From Clostridiales bacterium (GTDB lineage: Bacteria > Bacillota > Clostridia > Lachnospirales > Lachnospiraceae): a stretch of 14,051 nt of DNA. The translations under genes and the position numbers were made by a program. Location: positions 9,318 through 23,368 of the forward strand of contig JAHZHG010000009.1 in assembly GCA_019420425.1 (NCBI GenBank), read 5' to 3'. How positions within the stretch are numbered: position 1 is the first letter of the stretch; each line of letters starts with the position of its first letter. The notes beneath the pieces are model-generated. The model was not told where the DNA came from. It did not search any database and worked only from the letters and a program-made list of their open reading frames with translations. Below, one piece after another: positions 6,225 through 13,104 of this stretch.

Positions 6225-7151
6225 TTACCTCCCAACAGTCCGGGAGCGCATTTTTGCAGGATGCGCTTCCGGTTTTTTGCGCATTTCCCGTATGTTCTGT
6301 GCGATCGTAAAGCTTACCCCTGTCCAGATAAACAGAAACGTGATTAACCGCGGAATCTCCAGCGGCTCGTGGAAATAGAACAGTCCCATGAGAAACTGAA
6401 TAGTGGGATTGACATACATAAGGATTCCGGTCAGATAGTACGGAATCTGCCGGATTCCCATGTTAAAGAGCAGGAGAGGGATGGAGGTCACAATGCCGGC
6501 CATGGGAAAAAGGAGAAATTCCGCCCCGTGGAGTACGCCCAGACTTCCGGCGCCCGATCGTTCGCCGTATAGGCAGTAAATCAGGGCGAAGGGCGTAACG
6601 GCCAGTGTTTCCGCGAACAGGGAAAGCTCTGCATCCAGGGGAGACGCCTTCTTTACCCCGCCGTAAATGGCAAAGCTGAGGCCGATGATCAGCGCCATTG
6701 CGGGTACCATCCGGTAGTTCCAGATCAGATAAGCTACACCGACGAAGGAAAACAGAGCGGTAAGCTGTTCCAGGCGGCTCATTTTTTCTTTAAAAATCAG
6801 TACGCCGATCAGCGTGACAAAAATCGGCTCCAGAAAATAGCCAAGGCTGGCGTCCATGACATGGCCAGAGTTTATCGCATAGATGTAGACGCCCCAGTTT
6901 ATGCAGATCAGAATGCCGCAGATAAAAGAGTGGAGCAAAATTTTCCGGTTTTTCAGGATGGCGCGTACATCAGCCATACGTCCTTTTACCAGCAGATAGA
7001 TGCCCATGAATGCCATTGACCAGATCACACGCTGGGCAAGGACATAGAGGGAATTGACCGCTGAGAGCAGACTCCAGAAGAGGGTAAGCAATCCCCAGCA
7101 GATGTAGGTGAAGGTGACCTGGACAGTTCCTGTATTTGTTTTGGTATTCAT
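6225..7151 (-). CDS. rarD: RarD-type EamA-family permease
   Basis: This 308-residue integral membrane protein of the drug/metabolite transporter superfamily has about ten hydrophobic segments in two EamA repeats. Features matching RarD include the early CWGLLTLFW helix, AQRVIWS, NWGVYIYAINSGHVMDASLGYF with LEPIFVTLIG in the first repeat, and MYVNPTIQFLMGLFYFHEP in the second. RarD proteins are named from E. coli chloramphenicol-sensitivity work, but their natural substrates are uncertain. The start at 7151 is chosen because GGAGA lies about 7 nt upstream and the permease homology begins just after; an in-frame ATG at 7313 would add 54 residues and run into the lysR gene. The last 18 residues or so form a basic tail encoded over a plus-strand terminator. 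It is divergent from lysR, its likely regulator. Confidence 0.88.
   Translation of the reverse strand: MNTKTNTGTVQVTFTYICWGLLTLFWSLLSAVNSLYVLAQRVIWSMAFMGIYLLVKGRMADVRAILKNRKILLHSFICGILICINWGVYIYAINSGHVMDASLGYFLEPIFVTLIGVLIFKEKMSRLEQLTALFSFVGVAYLIWNYRMVPAMALIIGLSFAIYGGVKKASPLDAELSLFAETLAVTPFALIYCLYGERSGAGSLGVLHGAEFLLFPMAGIVTSIPLLLFNMGIRQIPYYLTGILMYVNPTIQFLMGLFYFHEPLEIPRLITFLFIWTGVSFTIAQNIREMRKKPEAHPAKMRSRTVGR
6240..6278 (+). terminator. Plus-strand Rho-independent terminator lying inside the 3' end of rarD
   Basis: CCGGGAGCGCAT (6240-6251) pairs with ATGCGCTTCCGG (6261-6272), 12 pairs including one G-T wobble, around a 9-nt loop. Six T residues follow at 6273-6278. The T-tract is on the plus strand only, so it acts on transcripts coming from fliB. 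It overlaps codons of the basic C-terminal tail of rarD on the other strand. Confidence 0.75.
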
Positions 7152-7181
7152 AGGGATTCTCCTTGTCAAAAGCTTACTCAT

Positions 7182-7210
7182 AGTGTACGATAGATACAGA
7201 TATTTGTAAA
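7182..7210 (-). promoter_or_regulatory. rarD promoter in the rarD-lysR divergent region
   Basis: On the minus strand, TTTACA (complement of 7205-7210) is followed after exactly 17 bp by TACACT (complement of 7182-7187), a good sigma-A type promoter 31 bp upstream of the rarD start. The 106-bp gap also carries TATAAT on the plus strand at 7220-7225 that could serve lysR, though without a clear -35 box. The two promoters nearly abut, so LysR binding here could control both genes. Confidence 0.55.
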
Positions 7211-7257
7211 ATTGATAGTTATAATAGTATATATCAGAAAAAATGATAGGTGAGCAG

Positions 7258-8160
7258 ATGGAGCTACGGAATTTATCCGCCTTTATGAAAGCAGCGGAGG
7301 AACAGAATATCACCCGGGCGGCAAAGCAGCTGGGCTATGCCCAGTCTACGGTTACGATGCAGATACGTCAGCTGGAACAGGAGCTGGGGGTGGAGCTTTT
7401 CGAGCGGATTGGAAAGCAGCTCAGGATCACAGACAAGGGAGAGGAGCTGCTGGAGATTGCCGGCCGGATCATGACCGCGGCAAATGAAGCAAAGGCCCTG
7501 GGACGGGGACAGGAGCAAGCAGAAGGAAAGCTGCGGCTGGGGATCGTGGAATCCCTGCAGAATTTCGTTTTCCCCCGGATCATGCACCGGCTGCACCGGG
7601 AGTATCCGGGAATCAGCCTGGTGGTGAAGGCCAGCGACTGCGATACGCTGAAGGCAATGCTGCTTCGCAATGAGATTGACTTGATGTACGTTCTGGACCG
7701 CCGGATCAGAGATCCTCTGCTGGTCACTGCTTACGAGAAAAAAGAGCAGATGTATTTTGTGGCGTCAACCGGAAACGCGCTGTGCGGGCGGGAAGGGCTG
7801 ACTCTGGAGGATATTCTTTCCCAGGAGATTATCCAGACGGAGAAAACACTGAGCTACGGGCGGGAGCTGAATGCGTATGTGGCCCGGCAGGGGTATACCT
7901 TTTCCTCCTATCTGGAGATCGGCAACCCCAGCGTAATTATCCGGCTGGTAGCCCAAAACGACGGGATAACCTTTGCGCCGGAATATGCGGTGGAAGAAGC
8001 GCTGAGGAGAGGGAGGCTGGCCAGAGTAAACTATCAGATTCCGGAGATTGAAATGTGGCAGCAGGTGATTTATCATAAGAATAAGTGGGTTACGGCCGGG
8101 ATGAAGGCGTTTATTTCCATGACGGCGGAGGAGGCATTCCGGGAATCCGCATGTGTGTAA
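7258..8160 (+). CDS. LysR-family transcriptional regulator
   Basis: This is a 300-residue LysR regulator. The N-terminal winged helix-turn-helix covers residues 1-60 (ELRNLSAFMKAAEEQNITRAA, then QSTVTMQIRQLEQELG and LFERIGKQLRITDKGEELL), followed by a linker helix and a two-lobed effector-binding domain starting near LRLGIVESL at about 87. The start at 7258 is preferred over the in-frame ATG at 7243 because AGGTGAG at 7248-7254 precedes it closely and LysR proteins normally begin two to five residues before the conserved LxxF. It is divergent from rarD, the classical layout in which a LysR protein controls its neighbour and itself. The effector is unknown. The C-terminus is complete. Confidence 0.93.
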   Translation: MELRNLSAFMKAAEEQNITRAAKQLGYAQSTVTMQIRQLEQELGVELFERIGKQLRITDKGEELLEIAGRIMTAANEAKALGRGQEQAEGKLRLGIVESLQNFVFPRIMHRLHREYPGISLVVKASDCDTLKAMLLRNEIDLMYVLDRRIRDPLLVTAYEKKEQMYFVASTGNALCGREGLTLEDILSQEIIQTEKTLSYGRELNAYVARQGYTFSSYLEIGNPSVIIRLVAQNDGITFAPEYAVEEALRRGRLARVNYQIPEIEMWQQVIYHKNKWVTAGMKAFISMTAEEAFRESACV

Positions 8161-8164
8161 TAAC

Positions 8165-8274
8165 TATACCTTTTAGGCATCCCAGAGCTTAGCCGCAGTG
8201 AATGCGGCACATAAAGTATACCCTTTGGGGTATCCCAGAATTGAGCCGCAACAAGTGCGAAGCATAAAGCATAC
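8165..8274 (+). repeat. Two tandem copies of a ~52-nt structured repeat
   Basis: Copy 1 (8165-8216) and copy 2 (8217-8269) align along their length. Both start TATACC, continue with TTT and a run of G, then ATCCCAGA, AGCCGCA and TGCG, and end CATAAAG; CATAC at 8270-8274 begins a third copy. Each unit can fold into two small hairpins: ATACC(C)/GG(G)NAT around a T-rich loop (perfect ATACCC/GGGTAT in copy 2), and GCCGCA/TGCGGC (8192-8197 and 8203-8208, perfect in copy 1, degenerate in copy 2). The repeat fills the gap between lysR and the M32 peptidase gene, whose ribosome site follows at 8283-8290. No coding potential is seen. Confidence 0.7.
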
Positions 8275-8298
8275 TTAGATTTAAGGAGGAACAAATTC

Positions 8299-9795
8299 AT
8301 GACACAAAAAGAAGCGTTAGAAAAACTTGAACTTCTGCAGAAAAAGCTGTACGCATACAATGCCGCCAGCTCAGCCCTGTATCTGGATAGTGTGACGGTT
8401 GCGCCGAAGGATACGGCCGAGGGGCGCGGCGTGGCCCTGGGTATCCTGGCCGGGGAGAGCCAGACGCTGATGACTGATCCGGAGGTGGGAGAAATCCTGG
8501 AATTTCTTTCCGGACAGGCGGAGGAGCTGAGCTATCCGCAGAGACGGCAGGTGGAGGAGCTGCAGCGCAGCTATGACCAGCTGACCCGGATTCCCGCAGA
8601 TGAATACATGGAATACGCCATGCTCACCAATGAAGCCAGCGATATTTGGCACAAAGCAAAGGAAGAAAGCAATTTTGAACTGTTCCGCCCTGTGCTGGAG
8701 AAACTGGTGTCCTTTAATCAGAAATTTGCCGGATACTACGATGCGTCCAAAAAGCCCTACGACGCCCTGCTGAACGAATACGAACGCGGCGTGGATATGG
8801 AATATCTGGATCACTTTTTTGCCGTGGTGAGGGAGAAGCTGGTACCCCTGATTCACGCCATCGGGGAAGCGCCGCAGATTGACGACAGCTTCCTGCACCG
8901 CCATTATCCGGCGGAGGCCCAGAGAAGGTTTTCGGATTATCTCATGGAGGTACTGGGGCTGGACCGCGGACACTGCACCATCGGGGAGACAGAGCATCCG
9001 TTTACCCTGGAATTTAACAACAAGGATGTGCGCATTACGACAAACTACAAAGAGGACAATGTAGTTGATTCCATGTTTTCCGTAATTCATGAGGGAGGCC
9101 ATGCCAAGTACGAGCTGGGCATCCGGGATGACCTGCAGTATACCTGCCTGGCGGGCGGGGTGTCCATGGGCGTGCACGAGAGCCAGTCCAGATTTTATGA
9201 GAATATCATCGGCCGTTCCTACCCGTTCATTCAGGCGATCTTTCCTAACATGCAGGAGTTTTTCCCGGAGCAGCTTGGCGATGTGACCGCGGAGCAGATG
9301 TACCGGGCGGTAAACCGGGTAGAACCGTCTCTGATCCGCACGGAAGCGGATGAGCTGACCTACTGCCTCCATGTCATGATCCGTTATGAGATCGAAAAAA
9401 TGCTGATCGGCGGTACCCTGGAGGTAAAGGACGTGCCTGAGGTATGGAACCGGATGTACAGAGAATACCTGGGTGTGGATGTGCCGGACGACCGGCGCGG
9501 CTGCCTGCAGGACAGCCATTGGTCCGGCGGGTCCTTTGGATACTTCCCCTCCTACGCCCTGGGCAGCGCCTACGGCGCCCAGATGCTGAAAAATATGGAA
9601 AAGGATATCGATGTCTGGGGGCCGGTTTCCCGTGGAGATCTTTCTCAGGTATCCCAATGGCTGAAGGAGAAGGTGCACCAGTATGGCAGCCTGAAGGAGC
9701 CGGCAGAGATCGTGAAAAACGCCTGTGGTGAATTTGATCCGACAGTGTATACAGATTACCTGATAAAAAAATACAGCGTGTTATACGGGATATAA
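8299..9795 (+). CDS. M32-family metallocarboxypeptidase (Taq/Pfu carboxypeptidase type)
   Basis: This is a complete 498-residue cytosolic zinc carboxypeptidase of family M32, which releases C-terminal amino acids with broad specificity, usually except before proline. The zinc motif HEGGH is at residues 264-268 and the third ligand is E294 in the HESQSRFYEN motif, 30 residues after the first His, as in the Pfu enzyme. Further family blocks are IRTEADELTYCLHVMIRYEIE (about 350-370), DSHWSGGSFGYFPSYALGSAYGAQ (about 408-431) and a C-terminal LIKKY. There is no signal peptide. AAGGAGGA at 8283-8290 supports the ATG. It has no close partner gene; a nuclease remnant begins right after its stop. Confidence 0.96.
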   Translation: MTQKEALEKLELLQKKLYAYNAASSALYLDSVTVAPKDTAEGRGVALGILAGESQTLMTDPEVGEILEFLSGQAEELSYPQRRQVEELQRSYDQLTRIPADEYMEYAMLTNEASDIWHKAKEESNFELFRPVLEKLVSFNQKFAGYYDASKKPYDALLNEYERGVDMEYLDHFFAVVREKLVPLIHAIGEAPQIDDSFLHRHYPAEAQRRFSDYLMEVLGLDRGHCTIGETEHPFTLEFNNKDVRITTNYKEDNVVDSMFSVIHEGGHAKYELGIRDDLQYTCLAGGVSMGVHESQSRFYENIIGRSYPFIQAIFPNMQEFFPEQLGDVTAEQMYRAVNRVEPSLIRTEADELTYCLHVMIRYEIEKMLIGGTLEVKDVPEVWNRMYREYLGVDVPDDRRGCLQDSHWSGGSFGYFPSYALGSAYGAQMLKNMEKDIDVWGPVSRGDLSQVSQWLKEKVHQYGSLKEPAEIVKNACGEFDPTVYTDYLIKKYSVLYGI

Positions 9796-9802
9796 TTGCA
9801 CG

Positions 9803-10216
9803 TTGCCGGTTCGGGGGAAAGCCGAAAGATGCAGGGGGAGTGTATTAACAGAGCTGCTGCGCGAGGGAATCAGCTTTTATGACACCCAGGAAGCGTTTTA
9901 CCATGGGTTTCTTATGGGGCTGCTGAACGGGATGGAGGACTATTATGCGTATTCCAACCGGGAGGCGGGGGAAGGGAGATATGATATTTGTCTGAAAAGC
10001 CTGGATGTAGAAAAGCCAGTGATTATATTGGAATTAAAAATAGCGGTAAGCTATAAAAATATGGAAGTCAGAAGCAGACAGGCAATGGAACAGATAGAGA
10101 TGAAGCATTATGAGGAAGGACTGGAGCGGGATGGCTATGAGAGAGTCCTGTGCTATGGAATTGCTTTTTACAAAAAGAACTGCAAAATAGCATTAAAGGA
10201 AAAATGGATTGAATAA
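9803..10216 (+). pseudogene. Remnant of a PD-(D/E)XK nuclease domain from a DUF1703-type AAA-ATPase protein
   Basis: About 130 residues match the C-terminal nuclease domain (PDDEXK_9 type) of a large family of AAA-ATPase-like proteins common in Clostridia and Bacteroides. Landmarks are FYDTQEAFYHGFLMGLLNG (25-43), SNREAGEGRYDICL with D61, and IILELK with E77 and K79, the D...ExK core. The complete proteins run to about 500 residues with an N-terminal ATPase. Here that part is gone, and the frame simply opens 8 nt after the M32 stop, with only a TTG (9803) and no ribosome site to start it. The first in-frame ATG falls inside the domain. The catalytic residues survive and the 3' end is intact with its own terminator, so the deletion may be fairly recent. 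Functional translation from a cryptic start is possible but unsupported. Confidence 0.75.
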
Positions 10217-10244
10217 CCGCAGGGTTTGATTGCAGCCTTTTAGC

Positions 10245-10272
10245 AACCGCTGGAGTTTTCCGGCGGTTTTTT
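10245..10272 (+). terminator. Rho-independent terminator after the nuclease remnant
   Basis: AACCGCTGG (10245-10253) pairs with CCGGCGGTT (10260-10268), nine pairs with one wobble, loop AGTTTT, followed by further T residues to 10272. It ends transcription from the M32/nuclease-remnant unit. Confidence 0.8.
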
Positions 10273-10335
10273 CATGCAGTGATTCTGGTTTTTTTACGAA
10301 TAAAATGGTGAAATTACGTTCATCTTTCGGATTTA

Positions 10336-10364
10336 TTGACGGGTAATTTTGAATTTTATATAAT
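10336..10364 (+). promoter_or_regulatory. Near-consensus sigma-A promoter for the secreted hydrolase gene
   Basis: TTGACG at 10336-10341 and TATAAT at 10359-10364 are separated by exactly 17 bp in an AT-rich tract. The leader to the start codon is about 75 nt and ends in AAGGAG (10431-10436), 9 nt before ATG. Five of six and six of six consensus matches predict strong expression. Confidence 0.8.
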
Positions 10365-10445
10365 CAAGGCGTACTTAAGGAATGAGATGCATGCAGATCA
10401 GAACGATAAAAATAAAAAAATGTCAGTCAGAAGGAGAACGAGAAA

Positions 10446-12008
10446 ATGAAGAAGAGAACTGCTTATTTAAAGAGAATAGCAGCTGTGGGTATGGCTGCTG
10501 CTATGACAACGGTCATGGCTTTGCCCGGCGTTTGCGCGGAGGAAGCAGAGCAGATTTATGACTACGAGAATAAGTATCTATGGTATGTACCGACGGAAAA
10601 CTTTACCTGGGATAATTACAGCTGTCTTGCTGATCATCACAGCCTGATGGGTGGAACCGCGGTGGACGGCACAGTGTTTGATTTTGAGGCGCTGGTAAAC
10701 AGCCCGGTTGGCGAAAGCCTGGTAACCAATACCCGGAATTTTATTCTGTATGATGAATACAGTGAAGAGGAATATCAGTATTGGGAGGATTTGGGGATCA
10801 GAAAGGAAGTACACGATTTTACAGACAAGAACAGCAAATGGGCAACCTTCACTCCGCTGGAAGCCGATGAAGAAGAGAATGCAGACAAAACCTATCCGGT
10901 GCTGTTCGTATTCCACGGCGGGAATAATCCGATTTTTGTGGCTGAGTCCTACGGCTATGCACAGCTGGCAGCCCAGGAAGGCTTTATCTGTGTGATGCCA
11001 TGGGCAGCGAACGGGGGTTCCAAGGATGAGGAGGAAGGAACCACTCTTGATGCGGAAGTGGATCGCATTATGGAAGTCCTCCGGGAAGAATACCCGATTG
11101 ATGAAAGCCGGATTTATGCGGCAGGCTATTCCCTGGGCGGACGTTCTACCGTTCGGGAAACCATCAAGCATCCGAACCTGTTTGCATCAATTACCGTAGG
11201 CGGACATAACTTGGGCGGAATCCGCCAGGGGGAGACCTATACCTTTGCAGATGAGGAATGGGACGCACTGAATGAGACTCCGGTTCTGCAGCTGGAGGGC
11301 GATAACGAAATGCGTGTGAAGCTTCCCTATGGCTATGGGGTTACCGGCGAAGATGCGACAAATGCACTGAACAGATGGTTCAAGATAAACGGACTTGACC
11401 GCCAGGTGACGCTGGAAGAGTGCCAGGAAATCGCCGATACATCGGATGATCCCGCCCAGAGAAAGCTCGGTCTGGACGCCGACGCAATCTATACCCAGTA
11501 TTACGATGGAACAGAATTCTATACCGCTGATTTCCTTAACGAAGACGGCGTGAATATGATCAAGATCATCAACGTTGAAGGTATGATTCACTGGATGACT
11601 CAGTCAATGGCCCAGGTAGCCTGGGATTTTATGTCACAGTATGCGAGAGATACAGAAACCGGAGAACTGATCGTGCTGAATCAGGATAATGAGCCTCAGC
11701 TGGAGCCGCAGGAAATCGAATACAAAACCGAGGGCAGCTTTATCCAGGATTACACGAAGGAAGCAGAAAAAGACGGAGAAATTGTCATTACGATCAAAGC
11801 ATCCGCAGATGTACAGGATTACGTGCTGACTCTGGAGGATGGCACAGCGGTTCCGATAAGCGGGGAAGCAAAGGAGGGCGAGGACGGATTCAACTACTGG
11901 ACAGTCAGTGCTTCCGTTGAGCAGACAGGAAGGGTAATGCTTCAGCTTATTCCGGTAACCGAAGAAGGAGAGCAGTCCGCACTGGTGGTTCCGGTGCTGG
12001 TGCAGTAA
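10446..12008 (+). CDS. Secreted alpha/beta-hydrolase (PHB-depolymerase/esterase-like) with a C-terminal beta domain
   Basis: This 520-residue exported protein has a signal peptide with basic MKKRTAYLKR, a hydrophobic Ala/Met core, and cleavage VCA|EE near residue 31. A short N-terminal region of about 100 residues precedes an alpha/beta-hydrolase core: the oxyanion motif HGG at 157-159 (VLFVFHGGNNP), the nucleophile elbow GYSLGG with S229, and a C-terminal histidine, probably H382 in EGMIHWMTQ. The acid residue is not certain. The layout resembles secreted esterases of the PHB-depolymerase/feruloyl esterase or dienelactone-hydrolase-like groups. After about residue 415 a region rich in beta-forming residues (IVITIKASADVQDYVLTLED) looks like an Ig-like or carbohydrate-binding-type appendage. 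No lipobox, sortase motif or S-layer repeats are seen, so release from the cell is likely. The substrate is unknown. It has its own promoter and terminator. Confidence 0.8.
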   Translation: MKKRTAYLKRIAAVGMAAAMTTVMALPGVCAEEAEQIYDYENKYLWYVPTENFTWDNYSCLADHHSLMGGTAVDGTVFDFEALVNSPVGESLVTNTRNFILYDEYSEEEYQYWEDLGIRKEVHDFTDKNSKWATFTPLEADEEENADKTYPVLFVFHGGNNPIFVAESYGYAQLAAQEGFICVMPWAANGGSKDEEEGTTLDAEVDRIMEVLREEYPIDESRIYAAGYSLGGRSTVRETIKHPNLFASITVGGHNLGGIRQGETYTFADEEWDALNETPVLQLEGDNEMRVKLPYGYGVTGEDATNALNRWFKINGLDRQVTLEECQEIADTSDDPAQRKLGLDADAIYTQYYDGTEFYTADFLNEDGVNMIKIINVEGMIHWMTQSMAQVAWDFMSQYARDTETGELIVLNQDNEPQLEPQEIEYKTEGSFIQDYTKEAEKDGEIVITIKASADVQDYVLTLEDGTAVPISGEAKEGEDGFNYWTVSASVEQTGRVMLQLIPVTEEGEQSALVVPVLVQ

Positions 12009-12036
12009 CCGGAAACATCGGTGAACGTATGCCGGT

Positions 12037-12077
12037 CAATCCCTTGGATATCTTCTGATATCTGAGGGATTGTTTTT
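12037..12077 (+). terminator. Rho-independent terminator after the hydrolase gene
   Basis: CAATCCCTTGGATATC (12037-12052) pairs with GATATCTGAGGGATTG (12057-12072) over 16 positions, two of them G-T wobbles, with a tight TTCT loop. TTTTT follows at 12073-12077. It separates the hydrolase from the sensor genes. Confidence 0.88.
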
Positions 12078-12099
12078 ATCTATATATTCGTGATACGAT
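12070..12099 (+). promoter_or_regulatory. Weak promoter candidate for the sensor operon
   Basis: TTGTTT (12070-12075) and TACGAT (12094-12099) are 18 bp apart, in the AT-rich 53 bp between the terminator stem and the next start codon. The match is imperfect, and the -35 overlaps the terminator tail. It is the best candidate in a gap that must contain a promoter if the terminator is efficient. Confidence 0.25.
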
Positions 12100-12129
12100 A
12101 AAAACAGATTTCGATTCAGGAGGTTTGGC

Positions 12130-13104
12130 ATGAGGTATTTCTCGAGGCGGGCGGGCGGCGCTTGGCTGTTGGCTTTGGGGCTGGCTCTTTGGGTAAAGGG
12201 AGGAGAAAAGGCAGCGGGAGCGGAGGAACTGCGCTGCGTTGCGTTCTATTCCCGGGTCAACGGGGTGAATAGTACGATTTACTATGTGACGCAAAGTATT
12301 TCGGATAATCTTGGGGAAAATGATGCGATTTCCCTGAGCGTATATTGCCTGCCGTCGGATCTGTATGAGTCTCTGGACTATAAAGTAAAAACGGCCGCTG
12401 CCCTGGATATGGATGTGATGATTGTATCGGATCTGCCCAAGGAAATGGACGAAGATATGCTTAAGGAGCTTCAGGAAGAGGATATTTTTGTGCTTGTGGT
12501 GGACGGACAGCCTTCAGATTATGCGCTGAGCGCTTGTATTGGTGCAGACAATCGGGACGCAGGCGCGCAGGCAGCCAGGCTGATTGCCGGGCAGGAGGGA
12601 GAGCGGCAGGCCGGGATCATTGCGACTTCGTTCCGATCCAGCGAAATATCGGCGAGCCGGAGGGAACGGCAGGCCGGATTTGTACAGGAGGCGGAGAAAT
12701 ATACAAACCTGCAGGTACAGCCGGAATGTATCTGCACCTCAGATACGTTGGATGCCATGGAGACTGTGCGGACGTACCTGACAGACAATTCGGAGATAAA
12801 TGTACTGTACTGCCTGGATTCAGCCTCCGGTGTGATTGCCTCAAAGATCCTGACTGAACAGGAACGGACCGAAGAGGTTTACGTCCTCTGTTTTGACCAG
12901 ACCGAGCAGGTTCGGCAGGAGATGCAGCAGGGAGGAATCGATGCGGTGATTGTGCAGGATACCGGGCAGATCGGAAAGGAATGCCTGGCTTTTCTTCAGC
13001 GAATGGCAGGAGAAACAGACAGAGAAGCCCTGGGGCAGGAGAAAACCGCGGTGCCCTGTCGGATGATTACTGCGGATTTGGCAAAGGAGGACGCCGGTGA
13101 GTAA
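12130..13104 (+). CDS. Periplasmic-binding-protein-like sensor protein (sugar-binding type I fold)
   Basis: This 324-residue exported protein resembles the ribose/xylose-type binding proteins (Peripla_BP_4, LacI-like fold). It has a basic MRYFSRR start, a hydrophobic helix (about 11-22), and a possible AGA|EE cleavage near residue 31, though the helix could remain as an anchor. Two Rossmann-like lobes are suggested: lobe 1 with DMDVMIVSDLP and VLVVDGQPSD, then IGADNRDAGAQAARLI (about 137-152), the typical hinge-side Asp-Asn block; lobe 2 with VLYCLDSASGVIASKIL and YVLCFDQTEQV. No ABC permease or ATPase gene is next to it. Instead it overlaps the downstream kinase gene by 8 nt, so it probably feeds ligand information to the kinase, as XylFII does for LytS in Clostridium beijerinckii. 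TCAGGAGG precedes the ATG by 7 nt. The ligand is not predictable by eye. Confidence 0.8.
   Translation: MRYFSRRAGGAWLLALGLALWVKGGEKAAGAEELRCVAFYSRVNGVNSTIYYVTQSISDNLGENDAISLSVYCLPSDLYESLDYKVKTAAALDMDVMIVSDLPKEMDEDMLKELQEEDIFVLVVDGQPSDYALSACIGADNRDAGAQAARLIAGQEGERQAGIIATSFRSSEISASRRERQAGFVQEAEKYTNLQVQPECICTSDTLDAMETVRTYLTDNSEINVLYCLDSASGVIASKILTEQERTEEVYVLCFDQTEQVRQEMQQGGIDAVIVQDTGQIGKECLAFLQRMAGETDREALGQEKTAVPCRMITADLAKEDAGE

Noticed and set aside
6204..6229. Hairpin GGTAATAAATC/GATTTGTTACC over the rarD stop codon
   Set aside because: The 11-pair stem is real, but it is AT-rich and not followed by a U-run on either strand, so I could not assign it a function; kept only as a note.
7243..7257. 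An upstream ATG start for the LysR gene
   Set aside because: It would add five residues and lacks a spaced ribosome site; AGGTGAG at 7248-7254 fits the ATG at 7258.
7152..7313. A 54-residue N-terminal extension of rarD
   Set aside because: It overlaps the divergent lysR start and the promoter region, is unlike the RarD N-terminus, and the ATG at 7151 has a good ribosome site.
8165..8274. CRISPR array or riboswitch
   Set aside because: There are only two adjacent, diverged copies with no spacers, and the fold matches no riboswitch class I know.
8371..9678. A 435-residue minus-strand open frame opposite the M32 gene
   Set aside because: It is antisense to a complete enzyme with all catalytic motifs; the translation is low-complexity in character, without recognisable domains. 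It is a shadow of GC-biased codons.
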